Positions 27,494 to 36,528 of a stretch of DNA of 64,000 nt are shown here, piece by piece. Below the pieces are notes generated by a model. The model made no database searches. It was not told the DNA's origin and saw nothing but the letters and a program-made list of their open reading frames with translations. The translations under genes and the position numbers were made by a program. Each line of letters begins with the position of its first letter. Position 1 is the first letter of the stretch. The stretch is from Kluyvera ascorbata_C (GTDB lineage: Bacteria; Pseudomonadota; Gammaproteobacteria; Enterobacterales; Enterobacteriaceae): assembly GCF_044197065.1 (NCBI RefSeq), contig NZ_JBIQOI010000003.1:1-64000 (forward strand). The letters are read 5' to 3'.

Positions 27494-27934
27494 ATGTTAA
27501 ATACCGCTACACCGAGCCTGTCAGGCTTAGAGTTTATTAAGCGTTATCAAGGGTTGTCGCTGGAACAATACCAGGATGAAGAGGGTCTGTGGGTGATAGG
27601 CTACGGGCATCTGATACGCGGCCATGAGCGCTTCGAGACCGCAATAACCCTCTACCAAGCCGAAATGCTCTTTCAGCAAGATGTCGCAGAATACCAGCAT
27701 CTGCTCCATCAATGTTTACAGGTGCCAGTCAGCCAACGCCAGTTTGATGCCCTGCTGTCGCTGGCGTTCAGTCTTGGGCCCGAGGCGTTACAACAATCCC
27801 CTATCTTGCATAGCATTAATCAAGGTCAGTTCGCTCACGCCGTTGCTGGCTGGCAACGGGAAGGAAAACGGCGGAGCAGCCTGGCGGCAGAGCGCCAGGC
27901 TGAAGCCGAACTATTCCAGGCAGATATTGCCTGA
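27494..27934 (+). CDS. GH24 lysozyme-like protein lacking catalytic residues
   Basis: This 146-residue protein has the T4/lambdoid-phage lysozyme fold signature (FIKRYQGLSLEQYQDEEGLW then VIGYGHLI). Aligned with T4 lysozyme, the catalytic Glu11 is Gln, Asp20 is kept (YQDEEG) and Thr26 is Val. Glu11 is essential in T4 lysozyme, so this protein is probably not an active muramidase, although it may still bind peptidoglycan. There is no signal peptide, and no holin or phage gene is nearby. GAGGGG precedes the ATG. Its 3' end overlaps the convergent yhjB by 24 nt. Confidence 0.75.
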   Translation: MLNTATPSLSGLEFIKRYQGLSLEQYQDEEGLWVIGYGHLIRGHERFETAITLYQAEMLFQQDVAEYQHLLHQCLQVPVSQRQFDALLSLAFSLGPEALQQSPILHSINQGQFAHAVAGWQREGKRRSSLAAERQAEAELFQADIA

Positions 27935-28537
27935 AGCTTTCCGATTATTCAGCAGCATGGCCGCCTGCGTGCGGTTTTTAACGCCAAGCCGGCGGTACAA
28001 CGACTCCAGGTGCGCCTTCACCGTTCCGGCGCTAATATCCAGCGCCCGGCTGATCTCTTTATTCGATTCACCGTTTGCCAACAGCAATAATATTTCACGC
28101 TGACGCTGGCTGAGATTATCCAAACCCTGCTTATCATGCTCATAATCCATACGCCAGTCGCCCGGCAGGCAAATAAGCCCTCGCATCACGCTTTTGATGG
28201 TATGCACAAATATTTCAACGCTGGCATCTCGTGGAATAATAGCCTGTACGTTATAGGCCATCATATCATTCAGCCAGGTGCGGTTATAATCATTCACAAT
28301 AATGATACCTTTTGACTCCGGGAACTGCTGATGTTTTTCCTGCAATAGCCATTGGCAGAAATCGTGATCCAGACCGCCATCCAGAATCAGTATCGCATCT
28401 GGGTGCTGTAACAGCTGCCGCCACAGGTCATCGGCCTGACTAACAGCAGAAATATCAATTCCTGGAATATGTTCCTGTAGGCTTATTTTCATTCCATGAA
28501 TAAATATTGACTGCCTGTCAAACATCACTACCTGCAT
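27911..28537 (-). CDS. yhjB: YhjB, LuxR/FixJ-type transcriptional regulator
   Basis: This 208-residue protein closely resembles E. coli YhjB (200 residues). It has an N-terminal receiver-like domain (MFDRQSIFIHGMKISLQEHI; AILILDGGLD carries the putative phosphoacceptor Asp) and a C-terminal LuxR helix-turn-helix (LSQRQREILLLLANGESNKE and LDISAGTVKAHLESLYRRL). I used the ATG at 28537, preceded by GGGAA, since the upstream codons lack homology. No cognate sensor kinase is nearby. Its targets are unknown. It marks the return of the E. coli gene order (yhjB-yhjC-yhjD-yhjE). Confidence 0.88.
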   Translation of the reverse strand: MQVVMFDRQSIFIHGMKISLQEHIPGIDISAVSQADDLWRQLLQHPDAILILDGGLDHDFCQWLLQEKHQQFPESKGIIIVNDYNRTWLNDMMAYNVQAIIPRDASVEIFVHTIKSVMRGLICLPGDWRMDYEHDKQGLDNLSQRQREILLLLANGESNKEISRALDISAGTVKAHLESLYRRLGVKNRTQAAMLLNNRKASGNICLE

Positions 28538-28882
28538 AATGGATTCCCCATAAAAATGTAAAACGGATTCTAATGGCGTGAAGAGTAATCCCCACGACAT
28601 GAAATAAGAACCCGTCGTTTGGCCTGGGTCATTTTACGTAGATATCTGGCAATCTAAACATCACAATTATGAATGTTTACAACCCTCTCAATGCGATTAC
28701 GCATTCAAATAAGTTATCACATTTTAATTAAGAAAAGGATGATATGGCTGTCGATAAGATAATATTAATTGAGCGAAATATAGATTATTCGCGGGAGAAT
28801 AGGAAGCGCGAGTCCTGAATAGGACATTATTTAGCACGATGTGCAATAACGCCTTTGCGGACCAAAGGCGTTATCCGGTGGC
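28538..28882. other. intergenic region upstream of yhjB
   Basis: This is 345 bp of AT-rich DNA that should hold the yhjB promoter. A short palindrome-like stretch follows (CAAAGGCGTTATCCGG) near 28863, 3' of the SDR gene. No gene is seen. Confidence 0.4.
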
Positions 28883-29641
28883 TTACAGGAACATACCGCC
28901 CGAGACCTCAATACGCTGCGCGGTCATCCAGCGCAAGTTGTCACTGAGCAGTGCGGCAATCGCATCGCCAATGTCATCCGGCAGGCCTACACGGCCCAGC
29001 GCAGTCTGCGAAGCGACATACTTGTTCAGGTCGTCATTATCACGAACGCGCCCGCCGCCGAAATCCGTTTCAATCGCCCCTGGCGCAATGCTGTTAACCG
29101 AAATACCGCGCGCGCCCAGCTCTTTGGCCTGATAGCGGGTCAGCACTTCCATCGCCCCTTTCATTGAAGCGTAAGCGGCGTAACCCGGCAGGGCAAAACG
29201 CGCCAGCCCGGTCGAGACGTTCAGAATACGCCCCCCTTCAGCCATCAGCGGCAGCAGCCCCTGGGTCAGGAAGAATGGCCCCTTGAAGTGGATATTCATC
29301 AGCTCATCAAATAACGCCTCTGACGTCTCGGCAAAGGAGGCGTAGAGCCCAATTCCGGCATTGTTCACTAAATAATCAAACGTCTCGCGACCCCAGACCT
29401 GGTTCAGTGCCTCTTTCACCTGTTGGGTGAAAGTAACAAAGCTCGCAACATCGCTGACGTTCAGCTGCAATGCCACTGCTTTTGCCCCTTTTTGCTCAAT
29501 TTCGGCCACAACGTCCAGTGCGGCATCACGCTGACTATTGTAGGTGAAGATAATATCCGTTCCCTGCGCGGCAAGTTTCAGCACCGCATTTTTGCCGAGT
29601 CCGCGGCTACCGCCGGTTACTAACGCAATAGGTTGAGTCAT
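28883..29641 (-). CDS. SDR-family oxidoreductase
   Basis: This 252-residue short-chain dehydrogenase/reductase has the NAD(P)-binding TGGSRGLG near residue 10, the NNAG motif (YLVNNAGIGLYA), the catalytic Ser (ILNVSTG) and YxxxK (AAYASMKGA, about residue 155), and the family end DGG-like WMTAQRIEVSGGMFL. The ATG at 29641 was chosen because the glycine-rich motif should be within the first 15 residues. The substrate is unknown. It is divergent from yhjC (119 bp apart), a common arrangement for a LysR regulator and its target. It is not between yhjB and yhjC in E. coli K-12. Confidence 0.85.
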   Translation of the reverse strand: MTQPIALVTGGSRGLGKNAVLKLAAQGTDIIFTYNSQRDAALDVVAEIEQKGAKAVALQLNVSDVASFVTFTQQVKEALNQVWGRETFDYLVNNAGIGLYASFAETSEALFDELMNIHFKGPFFLTQGLLPLMAEGGRILNVSTGLARFALPGYAAYASMKGAMEVLTRYQAKELGARGISVNSIAPGAIETDFGGGRVRDNDDLNKYVASQTALGRVGLPDDIGDAIAALLSDNLRWMTAQRIEVSGGMFL

Positions 29642-29760
29642 GGGAAACCTCATTTCAGTGGGTGTGTTCGTTGAGAACAAGCTTATTAGGTGATAAAAGA
29701 ACAATAAATATCCCTGATTACGCTTCACTGTCTCATCTGGAACAACAATAGGGCATTCTG

Positions 29761-30660
29761 ATGGATAAAATTCACGCAATGCAACTGTTCATCCGCGTCG
29801 CTGAACTGGAGAGTTTTTCGCGCGCGGCGGATACCCTGGGCCTTCCTAAAGGTAGCGTATCGCGACAAATTCAGGCGCTGGAAAACCATCTGGGCTGCCG
29901 CCTGCTACATCGCACCACCCGGCGGGTGCTGCTGACTCAGGATGGTATGGTCTATTACGAGCGGGCGAAGGATCTGCTCAGCAACCTCGACGAGCTGGAC
30001 AGCATGTTTCAGAGCGACCCCAGCAGCGTCAGCGGGCGGCTGCGCGTGGACATGCCGGTCAGCGTAGCGCGCAAAATCGTGATCCCAAAACTGCCCGCTT
30101 TTTTGCAGCACTATCCCGGTATTGAGATCGAACTCAGCAGCAGCGATCGCCTGGTGGACGTTATTCGGGAAGGCTTCGACTGCGTGGTGCGCGTGGGTTC
30201 GCTGAAAGATTCTGGGTTGATTGCCCGCCCGCTCGGCAAGCTGACCGTCATCAACTGCGCCAGCCCAGGCTATTTGTCGCGCTTTGGCTACCCGGAGTCG
30301 CTGGACGACCTCAGCAACCACGCGTTGGTCCACTACGCCACCAATCTCGGCGTACGGCCGCAGGGGTTTGAAGTGGCCAAAGAGAACGGCACCCAATGGG
30401 TCAAAACCGGCGGAGTGCTGACAGTAAACAGCACCGAAACTTACCACGCCGCCTGTCTGGCAGGGCTGGGGATTATTCAGGTGCCACGGGTGGGCGTGCG
30501 CGAGGCGCTGCATAGCGGCGAGCTGGTTGAAATTCTCCCGCAGTACCGAGCAGAACCGATGCCGGTGTCGCTGATTTATCCGCACCGCCGAAATCTTTCG
30601 CGACGGGTGCACCTGTTTATGGAGTGGTTAACCGGGGTGTTGCAGGGATATGTGGATTGA
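29761..30660 (+). CDS. yhjC: YhjC, LysR-type transcriptional regulator
   Basis: This 299-residue LysR regulator has the same length as E. coli YhjC and a very similar sequence. The helix-turn-helix spans residues 3-60 (MDKIHAMQLFIRVAELESFS; PKGSVSRQIQALENHLG), and the effector domain contains the conserved NCASPGYLSRFGYP and CLAGLGIIQVPRVGVREAL. The SDR gene is divergent and is the likely local target. A REP element follows before yhjD. Confidence 0.88.
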   Translation: MDKIHAMQLFIRVAELESFSRAADTLGLPKGSVSRQIQALENHLGCRLLHRTTRRVLLTQDGMVYYERAKDLLSNLDELDSMFQSDPSSVSGRLRVDMPVSVARKIVIPKLPAFLQHYPGIEIELSSSDRLVDVIREGFDCVVRVGSLKDSGLIARPLGKLTVINCASPGYLSRFGYPESLDDLSNHALVHYATNLGVRPQGFEVAKENGTQWVKTGGVLTVNSTETYHAACLAGLGIIQVPRVGVREALHSGELVEILPQYRAEPMPVSLIYPHRRNLSRRVHLFMEWLTGVLQGYVD

Positions 30661-30760
30661 GCCATCCGGCCTACAAAACGGCGGTAATCCGTTGTAGGCC
30701 TGATAAGCGTAGCGCCATCAGGTGTTCCGGACGAGATGCAACGCACCGACTCCGGGGAAC
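30661..30760. repeat. REP-like repeat between yhjC and yhjD
   Basis: GCCATCCGGCCTACAAAACG is followed by an inverted partner (GTTGTAGGCCTGATAAGC...GCGCCATCAGG). This is a BIME-type element in the yhjC-yhjD gap. Confidence 0.7.
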
Positions 30761-30803
30761 CTTCTATACTTAAGTAAAAGCAATTAAAAGGAAAATTAAC
30801 CTG

Positions 30804-31766
30804 ATGACGTCGGAAAACAACGATAAACGTCTACAGCAAAAGGCTAGCAAGGCGCTGGATAGCGTCACCACCACGGCGCAGAAGATTCAGCGCCAGCCGA
30901 TTATCGCCCACCTGATTCGCGCCGCCGAGCGCTTCAACGATCGGCTGGGAAATCAGTTCGGCGCGGCGATTACCTATTTTTCATTCTTGTCGATGATCCC
31001 CATTCTGATGGTGTCATTCGCCGCCGCCGGGTTTATTCTTGCCTCGCACCCGACGCTGCTGCAGGACATCTTCAATAAGATCCTGGCCAACGTCAGCGAC
31101 CCCACGCTCGCCGCCACGCTCAAAAGCACCATCAACACCGCCGTCCAACAGCGTACCACCGTTGGCCTTGTCGGTTTGTGTATCGCGCTCTACTCCGGGA
31201 TAAACTGGATGGGCAACCTGCGCGAGGCTATTCGCGCCCAGTCGCGTGACGTCTGGGAGCGTACGCCGCTGGACCAGGAAGCCATCTGGATTAAGTACCT
31301 GCGTGACTTCGTATCGTTGATTGGCCTGCTGATTGCGCTGATTGTCACTCTCTCGATTACGTCGGTGGCAGGTTCCGCACAGCAATTGATTATCTCGGCG
31401 CTGTATCTCGACAGCATTGAGTGGCTGAAGCCCGCCTGGCGATTGATTGGCCTGGCAATTTCAATTTTCGCCAACTACCTGCTGTTCTTCTGGATTTTCT
31501 GGCGCTTACCTCGCCATCGCCCGCGTAAAAAAGCGTTAATTCGCGGCACCTTTATCGCGGCCATCGGTTTTGAGGTGATCAAAATCATCATGACCTGGAC
31601 GTTGCCGACGCTGGTGAAATCCCCTTCCGGCGCCGCATTTGGCTCGGTGCTTGGCCTGATGGCATTCTTCTACTTCTTCGCCCGCCTTACGCTGTTCTGC
31701 GCCGCGTGGATTGCCACGGCGGAGTACAAAGATGACCCGAGAATGCCAGGAAAAACCCACCGCTAA
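30804..31766 (+). CDS. yhjD: YhjD inner-membrane protein (YihY/BrkB family)
   Basis: This 320-residue protein of the YihY/ribonuclease-BN-like family has about six membrane helices. It keeps the family segments FGAAITYFSFLSMIPILMVS (about residue 53), GINWMGNLREAIRAQSRDVW and FGSVLGLMAFFYFFARLTLF (about 275). E. coli YhjD (337 residues) is an inner-membrane protein reported to affect export of lipid A precursors in suppressor strains; it is not a nuclease. The start MTSENNDKRLQQ follows AAGGAAAA. It is upstream of yhjE on the same strand, 263 bp apart. Confidence 0.9.
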   Translation: MTSENNDKRLQQKASKALDSVTTTAQKIQRQPIIAHLIRAAERFNDRLGNQFGAAITYFSFLSMIPILMVSFAAAGFILASHPTLLQDIFNKILANVSDPTLAATLKSTINTAVQQRTTVGLVGLCIALYSGINWMGNLREAIRAQSRDVWERTPLDQEAIWIKYLRDFVSLIGLLIALIVTLSITSVAGSAQQLIISALYLDSIEWLKPAWRLIGLAISIFANYLLFFWIFWRLPRHRPRKKALIRGTFIAAIGFEVIKIIMTWTLPTLVKSPSGAAFGSVLGLMAFFYFFARLTLFCAAWIATAEYKDDPRMPGKTHR

Positions 31767-32029
31767 ACGCCATGTTGGGCTGAAAATTTCAGCCCAACCC
31801 AACGAATTAGCATATAAATCCAGCCTGTAACTTTTATTTAACCAAAAACCAGTTTTATCATCTAATCTAAAAAAAATGTGAAGCATTTCATGTTTGATAA
31901 TTTACTGGTATAGAAATTATCCACTTTTTGCCGCTCTTTGCGCCATTTTACAATCCTGTTACAGATTGAAATGTCGCTTTTGCTATGTCTAATATGGCCT
32001 TTCGTTCGCTATACATATTAGAAAAGACT

Positions 32030-33346
32030 ATGACCAGCACAACACTCGATACCGAACAAGCTTCCGCTCCGGTTAACTCGCGTAACAAAGTCGTCGTGGC
32101 CTCACTCATTGGCACCGCCATTGAGTTCTTCGACTTCTATATTTACGCTACCGCCGCGGTCATCGTGTTCCCGCACATCTTCTTCCCACAGGGCGATCCG
32201 ACAGCGGCCACGCTGCAATCGCTGGCAACGTTCGCTATCGCCTTCGTCGCTCGTCCTATCGGTTCCGCGCTCTTCGGCCACTTCGGTGATCGCGTCGGGC
32301 GCAAGGTCACGCTGGTCGCTTCGCTGCTGACCATGGGGATCTCCACCGTGGTTATCGGCCTGCTGCCAAGCTATGCCTCCATCGGCATTATGGCACCGGT
32401 CCTGCTGGCGCTGGCGCGCTTTGGTCAGGGTCTGGGTCTGGGCGGTGAATGGGGCGGCGCAGCGCTGCTGGCGACGGAAAACGCCCCGCCGCGCAAACGT
32501 GCGCTGTACGGCTCTTTCCCACAGCTGGGCGCACCGATTGGCTTCTTCTTTGCGAACGGCACCTTCCTGCTGCTCTCCTGGCTGCTGACCGACGAGCAGT
32601 TCATGACCTGGGGCTGGCGCGTACCGTTTATCTTCTCTGCGGTGCTGGTCATCATCGGCCTGTACGTGCGCGTCTCGTTGCACGAAACGCCGGTATTCGC
32701 CAAAGTCGCTGCCGCGAAGAAACAGGTGAAAGTGCCCATGGGCACCCTGCTGAGCAAACACGTCCGCGTGACGGTGCTCGGCACCTTCATCATGCTGGCG
32801 ACCTATACGCTGTTCTACATCATGACCGTCTACTCGATGACCTACAGCACCGCAGCCGCGCCGAATGGCCTGGGGCTGCCGCGTAACGAAGTGCTGTGGA
32901 TGTTAATGCTGGCGGTGATTGGGTTTGGCGTGATGGTGCCGATTGCTGGCCTGCTGGCGGACCGTTTCGGTCGTCGCCCAAGCATGATTGTGATCACCAG
33001 CCTGATTATTATCTTCGCGCTGTTCTTCTTCCAACCGCTGCTGGGTTCCGGTAATCCGGCGCTGATCATGCTGTATCTGCTGGTTGGCTTGAGCCTGATG
33101 GGTCTGACCTTTGGCCCAATGGGCGCACTGCTGCCGGAACTGTTCCCGACGGAAGTGCGTTATACCGGCGCGTCGTTCTCCTACAACGTGTCATCAATTC
33201 TGGGCGCGTCCGTTGCACCGTATATCGCGGCGTGGTTGCAGAGTAGCTATGGGTTGTTCTACGTGGGTGTCTATCTGGCAGCCATGGCAGCACTGACGCT
33301 GATTGCGTTGCTGCTGACCCACGAAACCAAACATCACTCGTTATAA
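32030..33346 (+). CDS. yhjE: YhjE, MFS metabolite/H+ symporter
   Basis: This 438-residue inner-membrane transporter of the major facilitator superfamily (metabolite:H+ symporter group, ShiA/ProP-like) has twelve predicted helices. The group motifs GTAIEFFDFYIYATAAVIVF (first helix) and FGHFGDRVGRK (loop 2-3) are present, with GQGLGLGGEWGGAALLATEN in helix 5. It aligns almost end to end with E. coli YhjE (440). The ATG at 32030 matches the E. coli start better than upstream ATGs. The substrate is unknown. Confidence 0.93.
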   Translation: MTSTTLDTEQASAPVNSRNKVVVASLIGTAIEFFDFYIYATAAVIVFPHIFFPQGDPTAATLQSLATFAIAFVARPIGSALFGHFGDRVGRKVTLVASLLTMGISTVVIGLLPSYASIGIMAPVLLALARFGQGLGLGGEWGGAALLATENAPPRKRALYGSFPQLGAPIGFFFANGTFLLLSWLLTDEQFMTWGWRVPFIFSAVLVIIGLYVRVSLHETPVFAKVAAAKKQVKVPMGTLLSKHVRVTVLGTFIMLATYTLFYIMTVYSMTYSTAAAPNGLGLPRNEVLWMLMLAVIGFGVMVPIAGLLADRFGRRPSMIVITSLIIIFALFFFQPLLGSGNPALIMLYLLVGLSLMGLTFGPMGALLPELFPTEVRYTGASFSYNVSSILGASVAPYIAAWLQSSYGLFYVGVYLAAMAALTLIALLLTHETKHHSL

Positions 33347-33359
33347 AAGCATAATGACA

Positions 33360-33402
33360 AGTAGGCCGGATAAGGTATTTACACCGCTATCCGGCCTACC
33401 GT
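33360..33402. repeat. REP element between yhjE and yhjG
   Basis: The perfect-looking palindrome GTAGGCCGGATAAGG...CTATCCGGCCTAC lies between the convergent genes yhjE and yhjG. Confidence 0.8.
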
Positions 33403-33422
33403 TCCCTCCCGCTAACCCCTCA

Positions 33423-35465
33423 TTATTTCTTCATCTGGGACAAGATGTTCCGGCACTGATTAGCATCGCCTTCTGAAGGCGAAATCAACGCTAGCAGCGC
33501 CGCAGCGGGCGTTACCAGCGTCGCGAGAGCGGCCGCCACCGCACCACGCGCAATCAGCGGCCCGACTTTAACCCCCGCCTGCGGGTTTTTGAACGACCCC
33601 TTTACGTAAAGCGGCGAACGCAGGGTAATAACACGCAGCCCCTTACTCTCCGGGTCGATGGTCAAATCAAGCTGCTCAGAAGCCATGCTGGCGGTACCGG
33701 TCACGTTGATCACCGCGTTCTCCGTGTCGAAGGCGAAAATTTGCGGCCGCGCCACGCCGTTAACCAAATCCAGATTTGCGGCCGCGCAGTTCACCCGCAC
33801 CTCATCATCGCCGAAGATTTGCCCAACGATAAAATTACCGACGTTAAGCCCAAGGATCTCCATCAAATTACGGCTGACCAGCCCGTCATTCATCAGCAGC
33901 TTAAGATTACCGTTGCTGGTACCCAGCAGCGCCGCCACCGAGTTGCCCACCCCGCGAATATCCGCGTCACCGTTCATTTCGCCGAGGGTCTTTTGCATCA
34001 GCTCAACGTTGGGCATCAGCGCTTTGAGTTTCAGCCTGCGCGCCTGAATATCCGCTCGTCCCTGCATCGGTTTTTTATCGCCTTCCAGGTGAATGTTTGA
34101 CGAGATAGTCCCTCCCGCCAGGCCAAATTTCAGCGGTTGCAGACGCAGGTCGGCATTTTTGAGGATGATATGGGTGGAGAGATTGCTGATTGGCAGCGTA
34201 CTGCCGTGCTCGATTTTTCCGCCCTTAAACCGCACATCGGCATCCATCACGCCCCATTTATCGGTTTCAAAGCGGTCATAAGGCAATACTTTACCCGCAG
34301 GCTGAATGTCCTTTTTCACCTCTTTCGATTTCGTGCCTTTACCCGAATCGACACCAATAAGCGGCCCCAGGTCAGCGAAGCGTAGCTGGCGCGACTCGAC
34401 ATCGCCTTCCAGCTTAGGTCGCGGTTTGCCCGTGGTATAGGTTAGCGATCCGTGAATATCGCTGTCGCCAATGCGGCCATTGAAATCGCGATAATCAAAG
34501 ACCGAGGATTTCTGCGCATCGATTTTCGCCACCAGATGCCCATCGGTTTCAAACGGCGGGGTGTCCGGCAACAATACGCCGGTCAGCGCGTACAGCGCCC
34601 CCAGAGAATCACCGGCAAACTTCAACCGCAAATCGACGCCGCCCATTTTCATGGGATCGTTAACCGTCCCGGTGAAAGCGACCCGCGTATTCCCGGAGCG
34701 GAAATCCGCCTGTACCGGGAACGGCGTACCCCCGCTGCGCAGAGCCAGCATGCCGCCAATTTTACCGGTTCCGGTTAGCGGCTGGCCGTTGTATCGCCCC
34801 TTCGCCGTCAGGCCGAAAACATAATCGCCAGCTTTGGCGTTATCCCCTTTGGCTTTGCTACCGGTGACTTCGCTTAACGGCAACGGCTTACCCAGCGGAT
34901 CGACCAGGATCTCGACATCAGCCTTGCTGATCTTGTCATCAATCGCAATTCGACCACGATCGAAGAGAATATTGTCGAGGCGGAAAGACCATGAGGAGGG
35001 CTGCGCATTGGCCTCTTTCTCGTCGCTGCTGGCGAGGTTAAAGGTCCAGTTATTCGTTTTCTCCGACAGGCGGATAAGGCGCGCATCGGGCTGCTGAAGC
35101 TTGATCCACGGCAGATAGACCGTTTTCGTGAGCAGCACCAGCGGCGCCAGCGTGGCCTCAACGCGCGGTAGGTGGACCATCGTCACTTCAGGAATATCCG
35201 GCGGGTTGCCGAGAATAATATCGTCGGCATGAACGTGCGGCCAGGGTACCCAACTCCGCCAGCCGGTCTCCTCTTTTTGACGCTCCCATACCACGCCCAA
35301 ATCGCCGCGTATCGCGAACGGTCGGTTCAGCTCGGCTGAGACCTTTTGGTTGATGGTTGGCTTAAGACGGTTCCAGTCGAATGTAGCAATAAAGATGGCG
35401 ATGGCTACAATCAACAGCACAATAATCCCTGCTGTCCAGGATATCGCCCTGGCTGTTTTTGACAT
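33423..35465 (-). CDS. yhjG: YhjG, AsmA-family protein
   Basis: This 680-residue AsmA-like protein (E. coli YhjG 691) has an N-terminal membrane anchor (SWTAGIIVLLIVAIAIFIAT, then FDWNRLKPTINQKVSAELNR, the AsmA start motif) and a long periplasmic beta-rich body ending in the AsmA_2 domain (LNLDV-like segments NVELMQKTLGEMNGDADIRG and GNFIVGQIFGDDEVRVNC). AsmA-like proteins are thought to bridge the envelope and move phospholipids; a specific role for YhjG is not settled. It is a single gene ahead of pdeH on the same strand (65-bp gap). Confidence 0.92.
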   Translation of the reverse strand: MSKTARAISWTAGIIVLLIVAIAIFIATFDWNRLKPTINQKVSAELNRPFAIRGDLGVVWERQKEETGWRSWVPWPHVHADDIILGNPPDIPEVTMVHLPRVEATLAPLVLLTKTVYLPWIKLQQPDARLIRLSEKTNNWTFNLASSDEKEANAQPSSWSFRLDNILFDRGRIAIDDKISKADVEILVDPLGKPLPLSEVTGSKAKGDNAKAGDYVFGLTAKGRYNGQPLTGTGKIGGMLALRSGGTPFPVQADFRSGNTRVAFTGTVNDPMKMGGVDLRLKFAGDSLGALYALTGVLLPDTPPFETDGHLVAKIDAQKSSVFDYRDFNGRIGDSDIHGSLTYTTGKPRPKLEGDVESRQLRFADLGPLIGVDSGKGTKSKEVKKDIQPAGKVLPYDRFETDKWGVMDADVRFKGGKIEHGSTLPISNLSTHIILKNADLRLQPLKFGLAGGTISSNIHLEGDKKPMQGRADIQARRLKLKALMPNVELMQKTLGEMNGDADIRGVGNSVAALLGTSNGNLKLLMNDGLVSRNLMEILGLNVGNFIVGQIFGDDEVRVNCAAANLDLVNGVARPQIFAFDTENAVINVTGTASMASEQLDLTIDPESKGLRVITLRSPLYVKGSFKNPQAGVKVGPLIARGAVAAALATLVTPAAALLALISPSEGDANQCRNILSQMKK

Positions 35466-35530
35466 TGTTATCCCCTTTCCTGATGACCTTGCCTATAAAA
35501 CTATAGTCCAGGCATAGGGATGCGGGCAGT

Positions 35531-36301
35531 TCACAATATCGTTAACACATTTTCGAGGGTATCCATCGGCACCGGTCGGGAAAGAAAATAGCCCTGCGCG
35601 GCGGCGGCAGGTGAGTTTTGGATTTCGCGCCACTCCTCCAGCGTTTCGACGCCCTCCACAATGACCCCTTTACAATAGCGGTTCATCAGCTCAATCAGCA
35701 GGATAAACAGTTTGCGGCCTTCAGGGGTTTTGCGCAGCATAATGAACAGGTCGCGGGCGACTTTGATGTAGTCGTAGCGTACTTCGTTCAGCGCCGAGAA
35801 GTTGGCCATGCCGGTGCCGAAATCATCCAGCCATAGCGGGCCAAACTCACACAGCGAGGCCACCGTAGAATCTTGCGGCAGGGCCATGTGCTCCACCAGT
35901 TCGAAGCGCAGCCAGGGAAGCGTTTCAATCATCGTTTTCAGGATACGGTCCTGGCGCATTTCCAGCAGCGTCAGCGCATCAACGTTCACCGATGCCAGCA
36001 CCTTATTCTGCTCAAAGAAAGGCTTTCTTTTTGCCAGCATCGTCACCTGTTCTTTGATGACATGAATGCGCTGACCAATAGAAACCGCAGCGAAGTAACG
36101 ATCCGGAGCAATACGCTTTTGTGGTTGAGAGGGATGGGTCACTATCGTTAACACTTCAATCGCCATCAAGCGGCCCTGAATAGTGTAGATAGGCTGGTAG
36201 GTATAGACACGCTCACACTCTTGCCAGTATCGCAGCTGCTTTAGGCTTTCCAGCTCCGCATCAGGTACTCTCGCCCGCTGGTTCACCTGCTTTAACGTCA
36301 T
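35531..36301 (-). CDS. pdeH: PdeH (YhjH), c-di-GMP phosphodiesterase
   Basis: PdeH is the main c-di-GMP phosphodiesterase that keeps motile cells low in c-di-GMP, favouring flagellar rotation over cellulose and curli. The 256-residue cytoplasmic EAL protein (E. coli 255) keeps the catalytic elements: EVL in LMAIEVLTIV (EAL position), NVDALTLLE, the metal-binding DDFGTG (LWLDDFGTGMANFS), the KVARD segment and VEGVET. There is no other domain. A FliA-type promoter lies about 45 bp upstream, tying it to the flagellar regulon. Confidence 0.96.
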   Translation of the reverse strand: MTLKQVNQRARVPDAELESLKQLRYWQECERVYTYQPIYTIQGRLMAIEVLTIVTHPSQPQKRIAPDRYFAAVSIGQRIHVIKEQVTMLAKRKPFFEQNKVLASVNVDALTLLEMRQDRILKTMIETLPWLRFELVEHMALPQDSTVASLCEFGPLWLDDFGTGMANFSALNEVRYDYIKVARDLFIMLRKTPEGRKLFILLIELMNRYCKGVIVEGVETLEEWREIQNSPAAAAQGYFLSRPVPMDTLENVLTIL

Positions 36302-36345
36302 TTAAGCTTCCTGTGAAGAGAGGGTCAGAGGGTCTAGTGATAAAG

Positions 36346-36372
36346 TTATCGGCGGGGTAAGTGAGAACTTTA
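36346..36372 (-). promoter_or_regulatory. sigma-28 (FliA) promoter of pdeH
   Basis: On the minus strand a -35 element TAAAGTTC (36372-36365) and a -10 element GCCGATAA (36353-36346) are separated by exactly 11 bp, against the consensus TAAAGTTT-N11-GCCGATAA. It lies about 45 bp before the pdeH start, as for the class III flagellar gene yhjH in E. coli. Confidence 0.88.
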
Positions 36373-36528
36373 TGTTCAGTTTTAGCCATTTTATTTCCGC
36401 TAAAATGAAGAAATCAGTCGTAACACGCGCTAGCTCAAAAAAAATAATGGAACGTTGTTTTAATATAGTTGACCAACGATTAGCCACAGCGCACACTACG
36501 AAAAATTTACCGAATCAGGTTGATGATT

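Noticed and set aside
27494..27934. Prophage remnant around the lysozyme-like gene
   Set aside because: No holin, terminase, integrase or other phage gene flanks it; the neighbours are a GNAT enzyme and yhjB.
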